Assembly (NCBI RefSeq): GCF_000499285.1
Contig: NZ_AWUN01000004.1
Location: 124,001 to 188,000 of the forward strand
Length of the DNA stretch: 64,000 nucleotides
Reading direction: 5' to 3'
Source of the DNA: Bifidobacterium sp. 7101
GTDB taxonomy: Bacteria > Actinomycetota > Actinomycetes > Actinomycetales > Bifidobacteriaceae
Shown here: positions 28,829-39,211 of the stretch, piece by piece
Numbering within the stretch: position 1 is the stretch's first letter
Layout of the letters: the number at the start of each line of letters is the position of its first letter
Translations under genes and position numbers: made by a program
The notes under the pieces: model-generated
The model's input: only the letters and a program-made list of their open reading frames with translations
Told to the model about the DNA's origin: nothing
The model's database searches: none

Positions 28829-30643
28829 CTACTGCAGGGCTGCGATCCGATCAAGAATCACCTGAGCGGCCTGATCAGCAGGAACAGCTTGCACATCCGA
28901 ACCGTCGCGGTTGCGAATCTCGATGGTGCCGTTGGCGATGGTGTCGCGTCCGGCAATGGCGACCAGGGGCACCCCGATCAGCTCGGCATCCTTGAACTTG
29001 ACCCCGGGGGATACCTTGGGCCGGTCATCGTAGAGGACCTCCACGCCACGGTCCTCCAAATCGGCGACCAGCTTCTCAGCGGCATCGAAGGCCTCCTGCT
29101 TCTTGCCGGTGGCCACCACATGAACCGCGGCAGGAGCGACAGCCTTGGGCCAGGCCAGACCCTTGTCATCGTGATGCATCTCCGCGATGCAGGCCAGCAC
29201 GCGGGAAATGCCGATGCCATAGCAACCCATCCAGACCGGCACCGCCTTGCCGTTGCGGTCCAGAACCTTCAGACCCAATGCGTCAGAGTATTTCAGTCCA
29301 AGCTGGAAGACCTGCCCTATCTCCACGCCACGTTCGAAGCTGAGCGGTCCTGATCCGTCAGGGCTCATATCCCCGTGACGGACCTCGGCGGCCTCCACCA
29401 CTCCGTCGGCTTGGAAGTCACGCCCGTAGACCGCATTGGCCAGGTGCACTCCTTGGGCATCCGCACCGGTCACCCAGGCTGAGCCGGGCGCCACATGGGC
29501 GTCGAGGAAGTAGCGGATATGAGCGGCGGACTCACTGTCCGAACGCTGAGGGCCCAGCACGCGAGGACCAATGTACCCCTTGACCAGCTCGGGATGGGCC
29601 GCAAGGTCAGCCTCACTGGCCTCCTCGATCTCGGCCGGGGCGAACTGGGCCTCCAGCCGCTTCATGTCCACCTGACGGTCGCCCGGCAGGCCGACGGCCA
29701 CCAGCTCCCGCCAGCCCTCGGGATGGTCATTGTCGGCAGGGTGCTTGACGGCCACAATCAGGTTCTTCAAAGTATCGGCAGCGGTCCAGTCCCGGCCGTC
29801 CTGGCGGGGATGCAGCTGGTTGAACCGCTCCACCAGAGTGTCGATGGTGGTCGAGTCGGGGGTATCCAGCTCCTGCATGGCCGGGGTCTCGGAATAGCCG
29901 ACGGACTCGGGGGGCGGGGTGGTCAGCGCCTCAACATTCCATGCCTTGCCCGAGGGAGCCAGGGCAAAAGTGTCCTCACCTATGGGCAGCGGAGCCAGGA
30001 ATTCCTCGGACTCTGATCCCCCCATGGGTCCGGAGACCGCGTGGACGATTACGTAATTGACGCCCAGGCGCTTGAAGATTCGTTCATAGGCGCCGCGCTC
30101 ATCCTGGTAGGCCTTCTTCAGCCCCTCCTCATCCACGGTGAATGAGTATGCATCCTTCATAATGAATTCGCGACCCCTGATCAGCCCGGCGCGGGGACGG
30201 AACTCGTCGCGGTACTTGGTCTGGATCTGATAGAGAACCACCGGCAGGTCCTTGTATGAGGAGTACATGTCCTTGACCAAAAGGGTGAACATCTCCTCAT
30301 GGGTGGGAGCCAGCAGGTAATCAGCGCCGTGCCTGTCCTGGAGGCGGAAGAGATTCTCGCCGTACTCCTCCCATCGGTGGGTGGCCTCGTAGGGCTCGCG
30401 AGGCAGCAGGGCCGGGAAGTGGACCTCCTGGGCGCCAATGCCGTTAATCTCCTCACGGACCACGGCCTGGACCTTGTCAAGGACTTTCAGACCCAGTGGC
30501 AGCCAGGTGAAGATGCCCGGGGCCACCTTGCGGACGTATCCGGCACGCTGAAGGAGTTTGGCCGAGTCCACATCGGCGTCGGCCGGATCCTCCCTGAGGG
30601 TCCGCAGAAAGAGGGTTGACATGCGCATGGCTTTGGTTCTCAT
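28829..30643 (-). CDS. proS: Prolyl-tRNA synthetase
   Basis: 604 residues from ATG 30643, preceded by GGGAGG at a very short spacing; ATGs 15 and 21 bases further in are alternatives. Bacterial-type ProRS with [13 protein letters not shown], motif 2 [24 protein letters not shown], the inserted editing domain (about 225-410, with [14 protein letters not shown]) and motif 3 [19 protein letters not shown]. The anticodon-binding domain is at the C-terminus. The Pro-attaching reaction and mischarged-Ala clearance follow from these domains. No T-box leader is visible upstream. Confidence 0.97.
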   Translation of the reverse strand: MRTKAMRMSTLFLRTLREDPADADVDSAKLLQRAGYVRKVAPGIFTWLPLGLKVLDKVQAVVREEINGIGAQEVHFPALLPREPYEATHRWEEYGENLFRLQDRHGADYLLAPTHEEMFTLLVKDMYSSYKDLPVVLYQIQTKYRDEFRPRAGLIRGREFIMKDAYSFTVDEEGLKKAYQDERGAYERIFKRLGVNYVIVHAVSGPMGGSESEEFLAPLPIGEDTFALAPSGKAWNVEALTTPPPESVGYSETPAMQELDTPDSTTIDTLVERFNQLHPRQDGRDWTAADTLKNLIVAVKHPADNDHPEGWRELVAVGLPGDRQVDMKRLEAQFAPAEIEEASEADLAAHPELVKGYIGPRVLGPQRSDSESAAHIRYFLDAHVAPGSAWVTGADAQGVHLANAVYGRDFQADGVVEAAEVRHGDMSPDGSGPLSFERGVEIGQVFQLGLKYSDALGLKVLDRNGKAVPVWMGCYGIGISRVLACIAEMHHDDKGLAWPKAVAPAAVHVVATGKKQEAFDAAEKLVADLEDRGVEVLYDDRPKVSPGVKFKDAELIGVPLVAIAGRDTIANGTIEIRNRDGSDVQAVPADQAAQVILDRIAALQ

Positions 30644-30936
30644 ACCTCCCAAAGATATGCGCGCAAAGGGACAAGCAGCCATAAAAGATGACCTGTGACA
30701 ATTTGCTGCAGGAGAGCCTGAAATCTGCGATTATGGACGCTCTTGCAGAGAAACCCGCTCTCGTTACATACGACTACCCAACAATGTTGAAAGAAAATTA
30801 TCCTGGTAGACAACGCTTGCCCGGACACGATTGATAACTCCAATTGCACTTAGCCATGGTGACCATAACCCAGAGGGACAATCAAGGCCGATCAGGACGA
30901 CCGCGAATCTGGGAAGAAGCGCAGGGAAAGCTGGAT
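30644..30936. other. Intergenic region upstream of the secreted-peptide cassette
   Basis: Base composition turns AT-rich from about 30690. No open frame here has a start signal or recognisable product. It must hold the minus-strand proS promoter. No inserted-element ends, transposase fragments or tRNA are visible. Confidence 0.4.
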
Positions 30937-30985
30937 TTGACTCGTATAATAATTTATTATAGACTATGTATTGAGGTAATACCTC
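30937..30985 (+). promoter_or_regulatory. Palindrome-rich promoter of the secreted peptide gene
   Basis: TTGACT (30937-30942) and TAGACT (30960-30965) are spaced by 17 bp and form a plausible -35/-10 pair. Between them lies a perfect 17-bp palindrome, TATAATAATTTATTATA (30945-30961). A second perfect palindrome, GAGGTAATACCTC (30973-30985), falls at the expected transcription start. The layout is that of a repressor-controlled promoter with two operators. The repressor is not encoded in the cassette. Confidence 0.5.
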
Positions 30986-31020
30986 TAATAGAGAATGGAC
31001 TCTATAAGTAAGGGGGAACA

Positions 31021-31356
31021 ATGAAGCTCTTCAAAATCATGAGACAACTTCTCGTTGCTATTGCTGCGCTTGGTATGTTTGCAGCAGTCCCAGCAGCAGT
31101 ATATGCCGATGAGGCGGTGACGTTCTCGGGGACGAGAGTATCTGTCCCGTGCAAAGCTACTCGGCATAATAATCAAGCCAAAATTACTTGCAAAAATTCG
31201 CCTCGATATGCCAGGGCAAAGATTGCCTGTAGATTATGGCCCGATCAAGCCACCGGTTGGATAAAGAACGGCACCAGCTATTCTGGTGGGTGTCCATTTG
31301 GTGTTAACGATGTTCCAAGTGGCAACCCTGTGAGTTTGGAAGTAGGAAATTCGTAA
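31021..31356 (+). CDS. Small secreted basic four-cysteine protein (bacteriocin-like candidate)
   Basis: 111 residues behind an ideal ribosome site (AAGGGGGAACA). Residues 1-29 are a Sec signal peptide (basic start, hydrophobic core, AVYA cleavage site). The mature 82 residues are basic and contain four cysteines (44, 57, 70 and 91), enough for two disulfides, plus aromatic and Gly-rich stretches near the C-terminus (TGWIKNG, GGCPFGVND). Codon use and composition are visibly more AT-rich than neighbours. It has no lipobox or sortase signal. A hairpin terminator follows, then an ABC transporter. I do not recognise the family; a bacteriocin, secreted signal or envelope peptide are all possible. 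Confidence 0.7.
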   Translation: MKLFKIMRQLLVAIAALGMFAAVPAAVYADEAVTFSGTRVSVPCKATRHNNQAKITCKNSPRYARAKIACRLWPDQATGWIKNGTSYSGGCPFGVNDVPSGNPVSLEVGNS

Positions 31357-31372
31357 GACTAATAGGTTGGTC

Positions 31373-31409
31373 AAGCGGTTCTTTGTAAAGAAGAGCCGCT
31401 TCTCTTTTT
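31373..31409 (+). terminator. Terminator or attenuator between peptide gene and ABC genes
   Basis: Eleven-pair stem AAGCGGTTCTT / AAGAGCCGCTT (one G-U pair), 7-nt loop, followed by CTCTTTTT. A proper factor-independent terminator placed 17 bases after the peptide stop and 14 bases before the ABC start. It would give abundant peptide mRNA and limited readthrough into the transporter. Confidence 0.8.
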
Positions 31410-31422
31410 ATGGTTTGGTTCA

Positions 31423-32208
31423 ATGGTGACTTATCAAGTAGACGTTTCTCTCTCGCACGTGTCTTTCTCCTACGGCCGTAAACAGGCGCTGTCAGATGTG
31501 TCCTTGAACTTCGGCAATGGCGTATTCGGGCTCTTGGGGCCCAATGGTGCCGGCAAGACGACGCTGATGAATATTGTGACCACCTTGTCGCGTCCTTCGT
31601 CGGGCAGTGTCAGGATAGCCGGCGCGAATGTGCTGACCAACTCCGGACGACGTCGGGCCAGGAGTCGGATTGGCTATTTGCCGCAATCGTTCGAGCTGAT
31701 GAATGCTTCCAGTCTTTTGCGCAACGTACGGTACGCCGCATGGGCGCGCGGTCTGTCCTGGAAAGCTTCCTGTGATGCAGCGGTGTGGGCATTGGAACAG
31801 GTGGGCTTGTCCGAGGAATCCCGGCATCAGGTGCGCAGCCTGTCCGGTGGCATGCGTCAACGAGCGGGCATCGCTTGCGCGATTGTCGCCCGTCCCGACG
31901 TGCTTGTCTTGGACGAGCCAACCGTTGGCCTCGATCCAGTGCAGCGCATTGAGGTGCGTAGATTCCTCGATGCCTATGCCGACAGCCACACAGTGCTGGT
32001 GAGCACGCATCTGGTCGAGGACCTGGCCGCAATTGCCGACCGTGTACTGGTGCTCAATAACGGGCGTCTGCTCTTGGACGGACACATGGATGATCTCGCC
32101 GCCTTAGCCAATCCTGAGGACTCAATGGCATCGCCTTGGGAATCTGGTTATCGACAGCTTCTGACGCGGACTGGACACCTGCCATCCGACCAAGATGAGG
32201 TCTCATAA
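31423..32208 (+). CDS. ABC transporter ATPase of the peptide cassette
   Basis: 261 residues. Walker A LGPNGAGKTT (38-47), a Q-loop in GYLPQSFELMNASSLLRNV, signature LSGGMRQRAGIACAI, Walker B VLVLDEPTVGLDPVQ and H-loop VSTHLVEDLAAIADRVLVL. This is the ABC-2/drug- or peptide-export subfamily. Its last base overlaps the next gene start (TAATG), so it is coupled to the membrane protein. A TATGGT eight bases before ATG could give a leaderless transcript; no ribosome site is seen. GC-rich codon use differs from the preceding peptide gene. Confidence 0.88.
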   Translation: MVTYQVDVSLSHVSFSYGRKQALSDVSLNFGNGVFGLLGPNGAGKTTLMNIVTTLSRPSSGSVRIAGANVLTNSGRRRARSRIGYLPQSFELMNASSLLRNVRYAAWARGLSWKASCDAAVWALEQVGLSEESRHQVRSLSGGMRQRAGIACAIVARPDVLVLDEPTVGLDPVQRIEVRRFLDAYADSHTVLVSTHLVEDLAAIADRVLVLNNGRLLLDGHMDDLAALANPEDSMASPWESGYRQLLTRTGHLPSDQDEVS

Positions 32209-33707
32209 TGGCCCGGCTGCTCAATCCCCTGTCACCGCTGAGCTCGCTGGTGTTCTTTCTGTCAATGATGGCATATCCGGCCGCATTATCGGTGCGCAAC
32301 TACGGAGTCGGCCGATCAGACGCGTCTCCGTGGGTACTGACAGATGCGGCCTTGCAGCTTGACCTGACCTGGATGCATCTAATGACGGATGTGATTGCCT
32401 GCATGTTTGGTGCGTGGAGTGCCTGGAAGGCATGCTCCCCGCGGTCCATGGTCGCGCCGCCCTGGATCGGGGGCTCGGCTGTCCGCAGGTACGGCGTGCC
32501 TGTCCTAAAGGGTGCCGCATTGGGTTCCCTGGCCTATGCGGCAGGTTGTCTTCCCGCCATCGTCCAGACACTGCGGTTCACAGGCGGGTCGGTTCCCGTG
32601 GGAGCCTTGCTCATGGGCATGGCAGTGCCGGCAGCCATGTTCGCCCTGGGTTATGCACTCGGGGCCATCATGGGTAGCCGCTGGTCCCTGGTACCGGCCA
32701 CGCTTTTGCCTGCCGCCCTGTGTTGGGGCAGTGTATTTCTGCTGATGCCACGCACACCCAAGGGTGACGTGTTCCCCCGAGCCTGGGGGTCACCACTGGC
32801 CGCGGCGATGCCGGTGATGGACACGGGCATCGGTGCCGAGCCGGGACTCAGTATTAACCCTTCAGCGGTGACAGCACGCTGGGTCTTGGTCGTAGTAGTG
32901 CTGGCCGCGTCCACAGCGGCATGCATTCTGACCGCGCACCGGTGGCGGCCCGGCCTGTCATGGATAGTCGCCCCCTTGGCGGTGCTTCTGCTTGTTCCGA
33001 CTGCTGCCGGGGGCCTGGTCGCCATGTCCGGTCCGGCAGAATGGCGCCGGTCCGCTCCGTTCACCCCCGTCTGCAAAAGCATAGACGGCGTGCCGCTATC
33101 AGTGTGTGCCCACCCGGATGATGGCGCCCACCTGAGACGCTATATGCGATATATGCGGTCGGCCGCCTCATGGTTCCCCAAGGACAGTGTGGAGGACAGC
33201 TCGGGCCTTGTGCTTTTGCTGGGCAACGCCTTTACGCCCACAACCCACGGCCAGGCATGGAATCTCACCGACCAGGGCCTGACCGAATTGCAGCACTTGG
33301 GCGGCAAGAAGATACAGGTAATGACCGACACAGTCACCGAACGCACTGGACGATACAGCGACCTAGCTGATGTCACACAGGCCATCGTGAAGGAATTCGT
33401 CCATGCCGACTGCGCGGCTACGGCACTTGAAAACGTGTATAAACAACGGACACTGGATGACGGTGCCAGCGTGTCCGCCTTTGTGCTGGAACAGCTGCCC
33501 CAGCGCATGAGCGAGACCGCCTACGAGGCGTTGGGCGGAGGAAACGGGAGCTCTGGGATGGGAAGCGCCCGAGGCCCTGCCGCTGATCTGCTTAACGATG
33601 CCACTGATGAAGAGTTCCATGCCTACGTGCGTCGCAACCTCTCTGAGATCGAACGCTGCGCCGTCACGCCGTCCAATGTCATCGATGATCTGGGGAAGAG
33701 CCACTGA
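32208..33707 (+). CDS. ABC-2-like membrane protein with large extracytoplasmic domain
   Basis: 499 residues. The first 265 residues contain about seven hydrophobic segments (for example SSLVFFLSMMAYPAAL, VGALLMGMAVPAAMFALGYAL, WVLVVVVLAASTAACIL, WIVAPLAVLLLVPTAAGGLVAM). After that comes a soluble domain of about 230 residues beginning PFTPVCKSIDGVPLSVCAHPDDG, with a CX10-CAHPD pattern and no HExxH zinc motif. Similar membrane proteins with an outside domain holding a VCxHP motif occur beside ABC ATPases in Actinobacteria, as I recall, without a known function. Coupled by one-base overlaps to the genes on both sides. Confidence 0.7.
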   Translation: MARLLNPLSPLSSLVFFLSMMAYPAALSVRNYGVGRSDASPWVLTDAALQLDLTWMHLMTDVIACMFGAWSAWKACSPRSMVAPPWIGGSAVRRYGVPVLKGAALGSLAYAAGCLPAIVQTLRFTGGSVPVGALLMGMAVPAAMFALGYALGAIMGSRWSLVPATLLPAALCWGSVFLLMPRTPKGDVFPRAWGSPLAAAMPVMDTGIGAEPGLSINPSAVTARWVLVVVVLAASTAACILTAHRWRPGLSWIVAPLAVLLLVPTAAGGLVAMSGPAEWRRSAPFTPVCKSIDGVPLSVCAHPDDGAHLRRYMRYMRSAASWFPKDSVEDSSGLVLLLGNAFTPTTHGQAWNLTDQGLTELQHLGGKKIQVMTDTVTERTGRYSDLADVTQAIVKEFVHADCAATALENVYKQRTLDDGASVSAFVLEQLPQRMSETAYEALGGGNGSSGMGSARGPAADLLNDATDEEFHAYVRRNLSEIERCAVTPSNVIDDLGKSH

Positions 33708-34486
33708 TGGGCGGCCGGCATCGACGTGGTTCCAAGAGAGGCGGAATCTCGGTCGGATGGCTGGCTGGGCGCAACCCATGGGCGGCCTTGGCATTCATCG
33801 CGCTGGCTGCGGCCGTACCCTTCCTGCTTGCCTCCGTCTCCGCTTCCGCTACCGGCGGAGAGATCTATGCTCGACCAGCCTATTACGGGTACGTCTGCCT
33901 TCCTGATCCACATGCAGTGGTATTCAACGACGCTGTGCACACCCAATGCCCACAAGGCAAAAGCGCCGTGCCAAGTGTCGTGCCCATGGCCGAGCTGGCC
34001 TACGCGGCGTTCAGCGCATGTGCCTTGGTCATGCTCGCCCCGCTTATGCCCACCTGGGAGCGCCTGAACCTGGCGCGCGTCCGTTGGCGAGCCCTGGCTG
34101 CCGGGACAGGCGTGCTGATGCTGCCGTTTCTTTTCAGCCTCCTCCTTACCATACCTAGCTCCCACGGTGACCCGACAACCGCACAGTCGCTGCTCAGACT
34201 GGCTGCCTGCAACGGCCTGGTCGACGCATCCTTGGTCATGCTCGGCATCGCATTACTGGGTCGTTTCTACGGGCTTGGGCTGGGCGTAGGGCTGGCAGTG
34301 ATCAATATCGCCAGCCAAGGTATGCAGGTAGGCATGGGGCTGACGCTTCGTCTATACCCCGAGGACATCAAACCGCCTGTTCCTGGACAGGGGATCTGGC
34401 CGGCGATTGCAGCGGTCTTGACAGTCTTCGCCGTCTTACTCTGGACGGTCACCGGAGGCCGGGGAATGATCATGGACAAGAAATAA
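33707..34486 (+). CDS. Multi-pass membrane protein of the peptide cassette
   Basis: 259 residues with a short basic cytoplasmic start (MGGRHRRGSKRG). It has about six hydrophobic segments: NPWAALAFIALAAAVPFLLASV, an outside loop with two Cys (YVCLPDPHAVVFNDAVHTQCPQG), AELAYAAFSACALVMLAPL, GTGVLMLPFLFSLLLTI, two closely spaced helices around LGIALLGRFYGLGLGVGLAVINI, and IWPAIAAVLTVFAVLLWTV. Its ATG overlaps the stop of the preceding gene. Likely the second membrane subunit of the exporter or an immunity-type protein. No family recognised. Confidence 0.65.
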   Translation: MGGRHRRGSKRGGISVGWLAGRNPWAALAFIALAAAVPFLLASVSASATGGEIYARPAYYGYVCLPDPHAVVFNDAVHTQCPQGKSAVPSVVPMAELAYAAFSACALVMLAPLMPTWERLNLARVRWRALAAGTGVLMLPFLFSLLLTIPSSHGDPTTAQSLLRLAACNGLVDASLVMLGIALLGRFYGLGLGVGLAVINIASQGMQVGMGLTLRLYPEDIKPPVPGQGIWPAIAAVLTVFAVLLWTVTGGRGMIMDKK

Positions 34487-34657
34487 AAGCCAGCACAGCT
34501 GCGTGTGAGAGGTGTTAGACCCTGCCGGCCTTAGCAGCGCAGGAGTTTGTCCGAGTCCACCTGGCCGTCAACCGAACCCAAACCAAACGGCGCATACCGG
34601 AAAAGGTCGGCAAATCCTCAACCTAACATCCTGACATCCGGCATCTCTCCAGTATTA

Positions 34658-34676
34658 CCCTCTCCTATAAAGAGGG
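34658..34676 (+). promoter_or_regulatory. Inverted repeat overlapping a -10-like box before the GNAT gene
   Basis: CCCTCT (34658-34663) and AGAGGG (34671-34676) flank CCTATAA, whose TATAAA is a -10-like hexamer. A repressor bound here would occlude the promoter of the acetyltransferase 63 bases downstream. Confidence 0.35.
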
Positions 34677-34738
34677 CCAAGATATGATGGTTGTATATCA
34701 AACAGGTTTTCTGATTTACAAGGACAAGGCGGGCACCT

Positions 34739-35209
34739 ATGTCATCAGAGCCGGGTGTGACCATCCAGATCTTCACCGACCTCGATGCAGAGCACATGAC
34801 GCTTCTCCTGGAGGCAGATCCTTCGGAACGGATAATCCATGACGTTTTCACCAATTCCCGCGCCTATGAAATCCGAGTGGAACAAGCCCTGGCCGGCGTC
34901 ATGCTGCTTGTCAGACGAAACACGGATACCCTGGAAATCGCCAATATCAGCGTAGACCGTGCTTTTCGCAGACAGGGACTTGGAAGCAGATTAATAGAGC
35001 GAGCCAAGATGGAAACTGTCGGGCTGGGTCTGAGAAGATTGGAAGTGGGCACCGGATCCACCAGTTTTGGAGCCCTTTGCTTCTACCAGACATGCGGATT
35101 TCGCATGGACCGCATTGTGCGGGATTATTTTGTAGACCGCTACCAGCAGCCCATTGTCGAGAACGGAATCACCCTTAAAGACATGGTCCGTCTGTCATGG
35201 TGTCTCTAG
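34739..35209 (+). CDS. GNAT-family N-acetyltransferase
   Basis: 156 residues. Acetyl-CoA-binding motif A reads NISVDRAFRRQGLGSRLIERA (Arg/Gln-x-x-Gly-x-Gly/Ala form), followed by motif B LCFYQTCGFR. The C-terminal half (RRLEVGTGSTSFGALCFYQ, YQQPIVENGITLKDMVRLSW) closely follows the YvbK-type acetyltransferase pattern. The acceptor is unknown; resistance to an amine compound or acetylation of a metabolite are the usual roles. AAGGCGGG upstream is a weak ribosome site. Promoter carries an inverted repeat. Sits between the peptide cassette and the helicase, and is possibly part of the accessory block. Confidence 0.85.
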   Translation: MSSEPGVTIQIFTDLDAEHMTLLLEADPSERIIHDVFTNSRAYEIRVEQALAGVMLLVRRNTDTLEIANISVDRAFRRQGLGSRLIERAKMETVGLGLRRLEVGTGSTSFGALCFYQTCGFRMDRIVRDYFVDRYQQPIVENGITLKDMVRLSWCL

Positions 35210-35254
35210 CGACCCGAACGACCGCACCGGCCCAAGACAGGTAAGGCCGACCCT

Positions 35255-36661
35255 TCAGAAAAGCTGGTCCTGGTTGAATTCGTCTTCCGGTTCCTGACCG
35301 ACGGCGCGCTTGGTGAAGGACTCAGGACCTTCATCTTTCAGACGGGCGCAGGCCGCCTTGGATTCGGCCCTCAAACCCGCATCCAGAACGACGGCATCAG
35401 GAGAGACCAGGAAGGCGTGCTCATTGATGCCTGTCAAGTAGAGCCCATTCAGACTTTCCACACGGGAGAGGGCCACGTATCCCATCCCTGGCGCAAAGGT
35501 CCGTCTCAGGTCCATGACCGCCCTGTCCAAGGTCATCCCTTGGGACTTGTGGATGGTGATCCCCCAGGCACAGCGAAGAGGTACCTGGTTGACGGCGGCC
35601 AAGACCGTGTCACCATCCATGGTCTCCCAGGCGGCCGGCTTCATGGTGACCACGTTACCGTTCTGGAAGGAGACGATCGGCCATCCCCCCTTGGCCGAGC
35701 TGGTGAATCCGCTGACTGTGCCTATAGAGCCGTTGACATATTGATGATCCTGGTCGTTGCGCAGGGCCATGACTGCGGCTCCGGTCTTCAGGGCCAGATC
35801 CTCGGGAGCCAGCATGTTCTTCTTCAGACGCTCCACAAGCCTGGCCTCGCCCCGGGATGTGGCCTGGTAATGGTGGGCCTGTTCGTCGATGGAGGCCAGG
35901 CGCTGGTCGTTGAGCGTGTCGGCCTGCTTGTTGACCGGGAAGAGGTGGACCGCCACCTGGCCGGGAGCGGGCACTGCGCCCACACGGGTGGCCAGGACAT
36001 CATGGTCCTCCTGGGTGACACCACCCTCCCTGATGTCAGTCAGGACGGTCAACAGCTGGCCATCGTCCTGGCGGTGCTGCTCGGTCAGGTAACAGATGAC
36101 CGGTTCCAGGTCCTGCCAGACCAGTGATTCGGTGACGAACCCGTCCGGGTCCTTGCCGGCCCGGGCGTAACGTTCCCGGGCAGCCTGGAATTCAGGGCTG
36201 GGCGGTATTCCCGCAGCTCGGTTGGACCTCGTCACCGGCGGCAGCTGGAAGAAGTCCCCGGAAAGGACCACCTGGATCCCTCCGAAGGGTTCGGGGCTGT
36301 GACGGACAGCCCGGCAGGCCTGGTCCACCATGTCGAAAAGCCAGGCGTGCATCATGGAGACCTCGTCGATGACCAGGATGTCGGTGCCCTCGATCTGCCT
36401 GCGGCGGCGGGTCTTGATCCGCTTCAAGAGCGATTCGGTCATGCAGGTGGCGATTCCCACCCCGCTCCAGGAGTGGATGGTCTGGCCGTTGATGTGCGTG
36501 GCGGCGATGCCGGTCGAGGCGGTCACCGCCACAACCGCCCCGGCCTGGCGGGCCTGGGCGACGAACTCGTTGAGCACAAAGGTCTTGCCTGACCCGGGGG
36601 CACCTGTGATGAAGGCATTGGCCCCCGCATTCAATATGGTCAAGGCTTCGGATTGCTGCAT
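35255..36661 (-). CDS. PIF1/RecD2-like DNA helicase
   Basis: 468 residues from ATG 36661; the longer frame to 36913 overlaps orn and reads as antisense to it. Superfamily 1B motifs: Walker A TGAPGSGKT near residue 21, motif II VIDEVSMMHAWLFD, motif III GGIQVVLSGDFFQLPPV and the C-terminal motif WGITIHKSQGMTLDRAVMDL followed by FAPGMGYVALSRVESLNGLYLTG. A 5'-3' helicase in the PIF1 group, which in yeast removes G-quadruplexes and R-loops; the bacterial role is open. Follows orn on the same strand after 40 bp. No nuclease domain is attached. Confidence 0.88.
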   Translation of the reverse strand: MQQSEALTILNAGANAFITGAPGSGKTFVLNEFVAQARQAGAVVAVTASTGIAATHINGQTIHSWSGVGIATCMTESLLKRIKTRRRRQIEGTDILVIDEVSMMHAWLFDMVDQACRAVRHSPEPFGGIQVVLSGDFFQLPPVTRSNRAAGIPPSPEFQAARERYARAGKDPDGFVTESLVWQDLEPVICYLTEQHRQDDGQLLTVLTDIREGGVTQEDHDVLATRVGAVPAPGQVAVHLFPVNKQADTLNDQRLASIDEQAHHYQATSRGEARLVERLKKNMLAPEDLALKTGAAVMALRNDQDHQYVNGSIGTVSGFTSSAKGGWPIVSFQNGNVVTMKPAAWETMDGDTVLAAVNQVPLRCAWGITIHKSQGMTLDRAVMDLRRTFAPGMGYVALSRVESLNGLYLTGINEHAFLVSPDAVVLDAGLRAESKAACARLKDEGPESFTKRAVGQEPEDEFNQDQLF

Positions 36662-36701
36662 GCCTCCATGGTGCCACGTCAGAGGTACATGGCCACGCCT
36701 G

Positions 36702-37403
36702 TCAGTAGTCGGTCTTCTCGGGCTTGTTGGCATCCTCGACAGGATTGCCAGACTCTTCGTAATGGCGCAGAAGACTGGTCTGCTCGATCTGTTCCGCCCC
36801 GGCCTTGGACTGGGCCTGGTCGGGTCCGGGAGCCGGAACGAAGAACATGGAGCGGTAGTAGCGCAGCTCGTCCATGGACTCGATGATGTCGGCCAGGGCC
36901 CTGTGGCCGCCATGCTTGGCTGGCTTGTTCTTGTAGACGTCCGGGTACCAGCGGCGGGACAGCTCCTTGAGGGTGCTCACGTCAATGACCCGGTAATGAA
37001 GAAGAGCCATCAGATCGGGCATGTACCTGTCAAGGAACTTCTTGTCGGAACCCACCGAGTTGCCAGCCAGATGGGCCTTGCCGTTCTTGGGCAGGAAGGG
37101 CTTGACGTACTCGATTACCTGACGCTGGGCCTCCTCAAGGTCCAGGCCGGTTTTCATCTCCTCGATAAGGCCGGAGGAGGTGTGCATCTTCCTGACGAAA
37201 TCCCCCATATGGTCCAGGGCCGCCTGGGAGGGCTTGATGACCAGGTCGATGCCCTTGTCCAGGACCTTCATGTTGAAGTCGGTGGGAACAACGGAGACCT
37301 CACACAGCTCGTCATGGAAGATATCCAGACCGGTCATCTCGCAGTCTATCCAGATCATGCGGGATTCCTCCGCAGAGAAAGTCAGATCATTCTTATCGCT
37401 CAT
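36702..37403 (-). CDS. orn: Oligoribonuclease
   Basis: 233 residues, DEDDh exonuclease. First acidic pair in [10 protein letters not shown], third Asp in [19 protein letters not shown], and the last His/Asp in [20 protein letters not shown]. Degrades 2-5-nt RNA remnants, including pGpG-type dinucleotides. A C-terminal extension of about 40 residues ([15 protein letters not shown]... to TDY) is longer than the E. coli enzyme and polar. Start [17 protein letters not shown] is chosen by the frame; a later Met (residue 16) would still keep the active site. Confidence 0.95.
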   Translation of the reverse strand: MSDKNDLTFSAEESRMIWIDCEMTGLDIFHDELCEVSVVPTDFNMKVLDKGIDLVIKPSQAALDHMGDFVRKMHTSSGLIEEMKTGLDLEEAQRQVIEYVKPFLPKNGKAHLAGNSVGSDKKFLDRYMPDLMALLHYRVIDVSTLKELSRRWYPDVYKNKPAKHGGHRALADIIESMDELRYYRSMFFVPAPGPDQAQSKAGAEQIEQTSLLRHYEESGNPVEDANKPEKTDY

Positions 37404-37546
37404 CTGTACGCCTTTCAGATCCGGGTCGGGCCCCGGATCGCTCCTTCCGCCGCCTTGGACGGAACATTACAAGATACCGCCAGCACGTGACCGGCAGAGG
37501 ATTCGTCAGCCCGTCCGACCGGACCGTAACGGGCACGAGATATGCA

Positions 37547-37580
37547 ATCGGCGCAGGTCCTGATGAGATCCTGCGCCGAT
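37547..37580 (-). terminator. Terminator after guaB
   Basis: Perfect 11-bp stem ATCGGCGCAGG / CCTGCGCCGAT with a 12-nt loop, 17 bases after the guaB stop on the minus strand. Only a weak T-rich tail (TTGCAT) follows. Confidence 0.65.
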
Positions 37581-37597
37581 CACCCGCCTATGTAGGC

Positions 37598-39157
<1,560 letters not shown>

Positions 39158-39211
39158 CAAGTGCTTCTTGACCGTTAAGAGTATCGTGTCCGTACTGTTT
39201 CATCCAGCGAA

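Noticed and set aside
36662-36913. N-terminal extension of the helicase
   Set aside because: The extra codons read antisense to orn and look like Pro/Ser shadow sequence; ATG 36661 fits the Walker A spacing.
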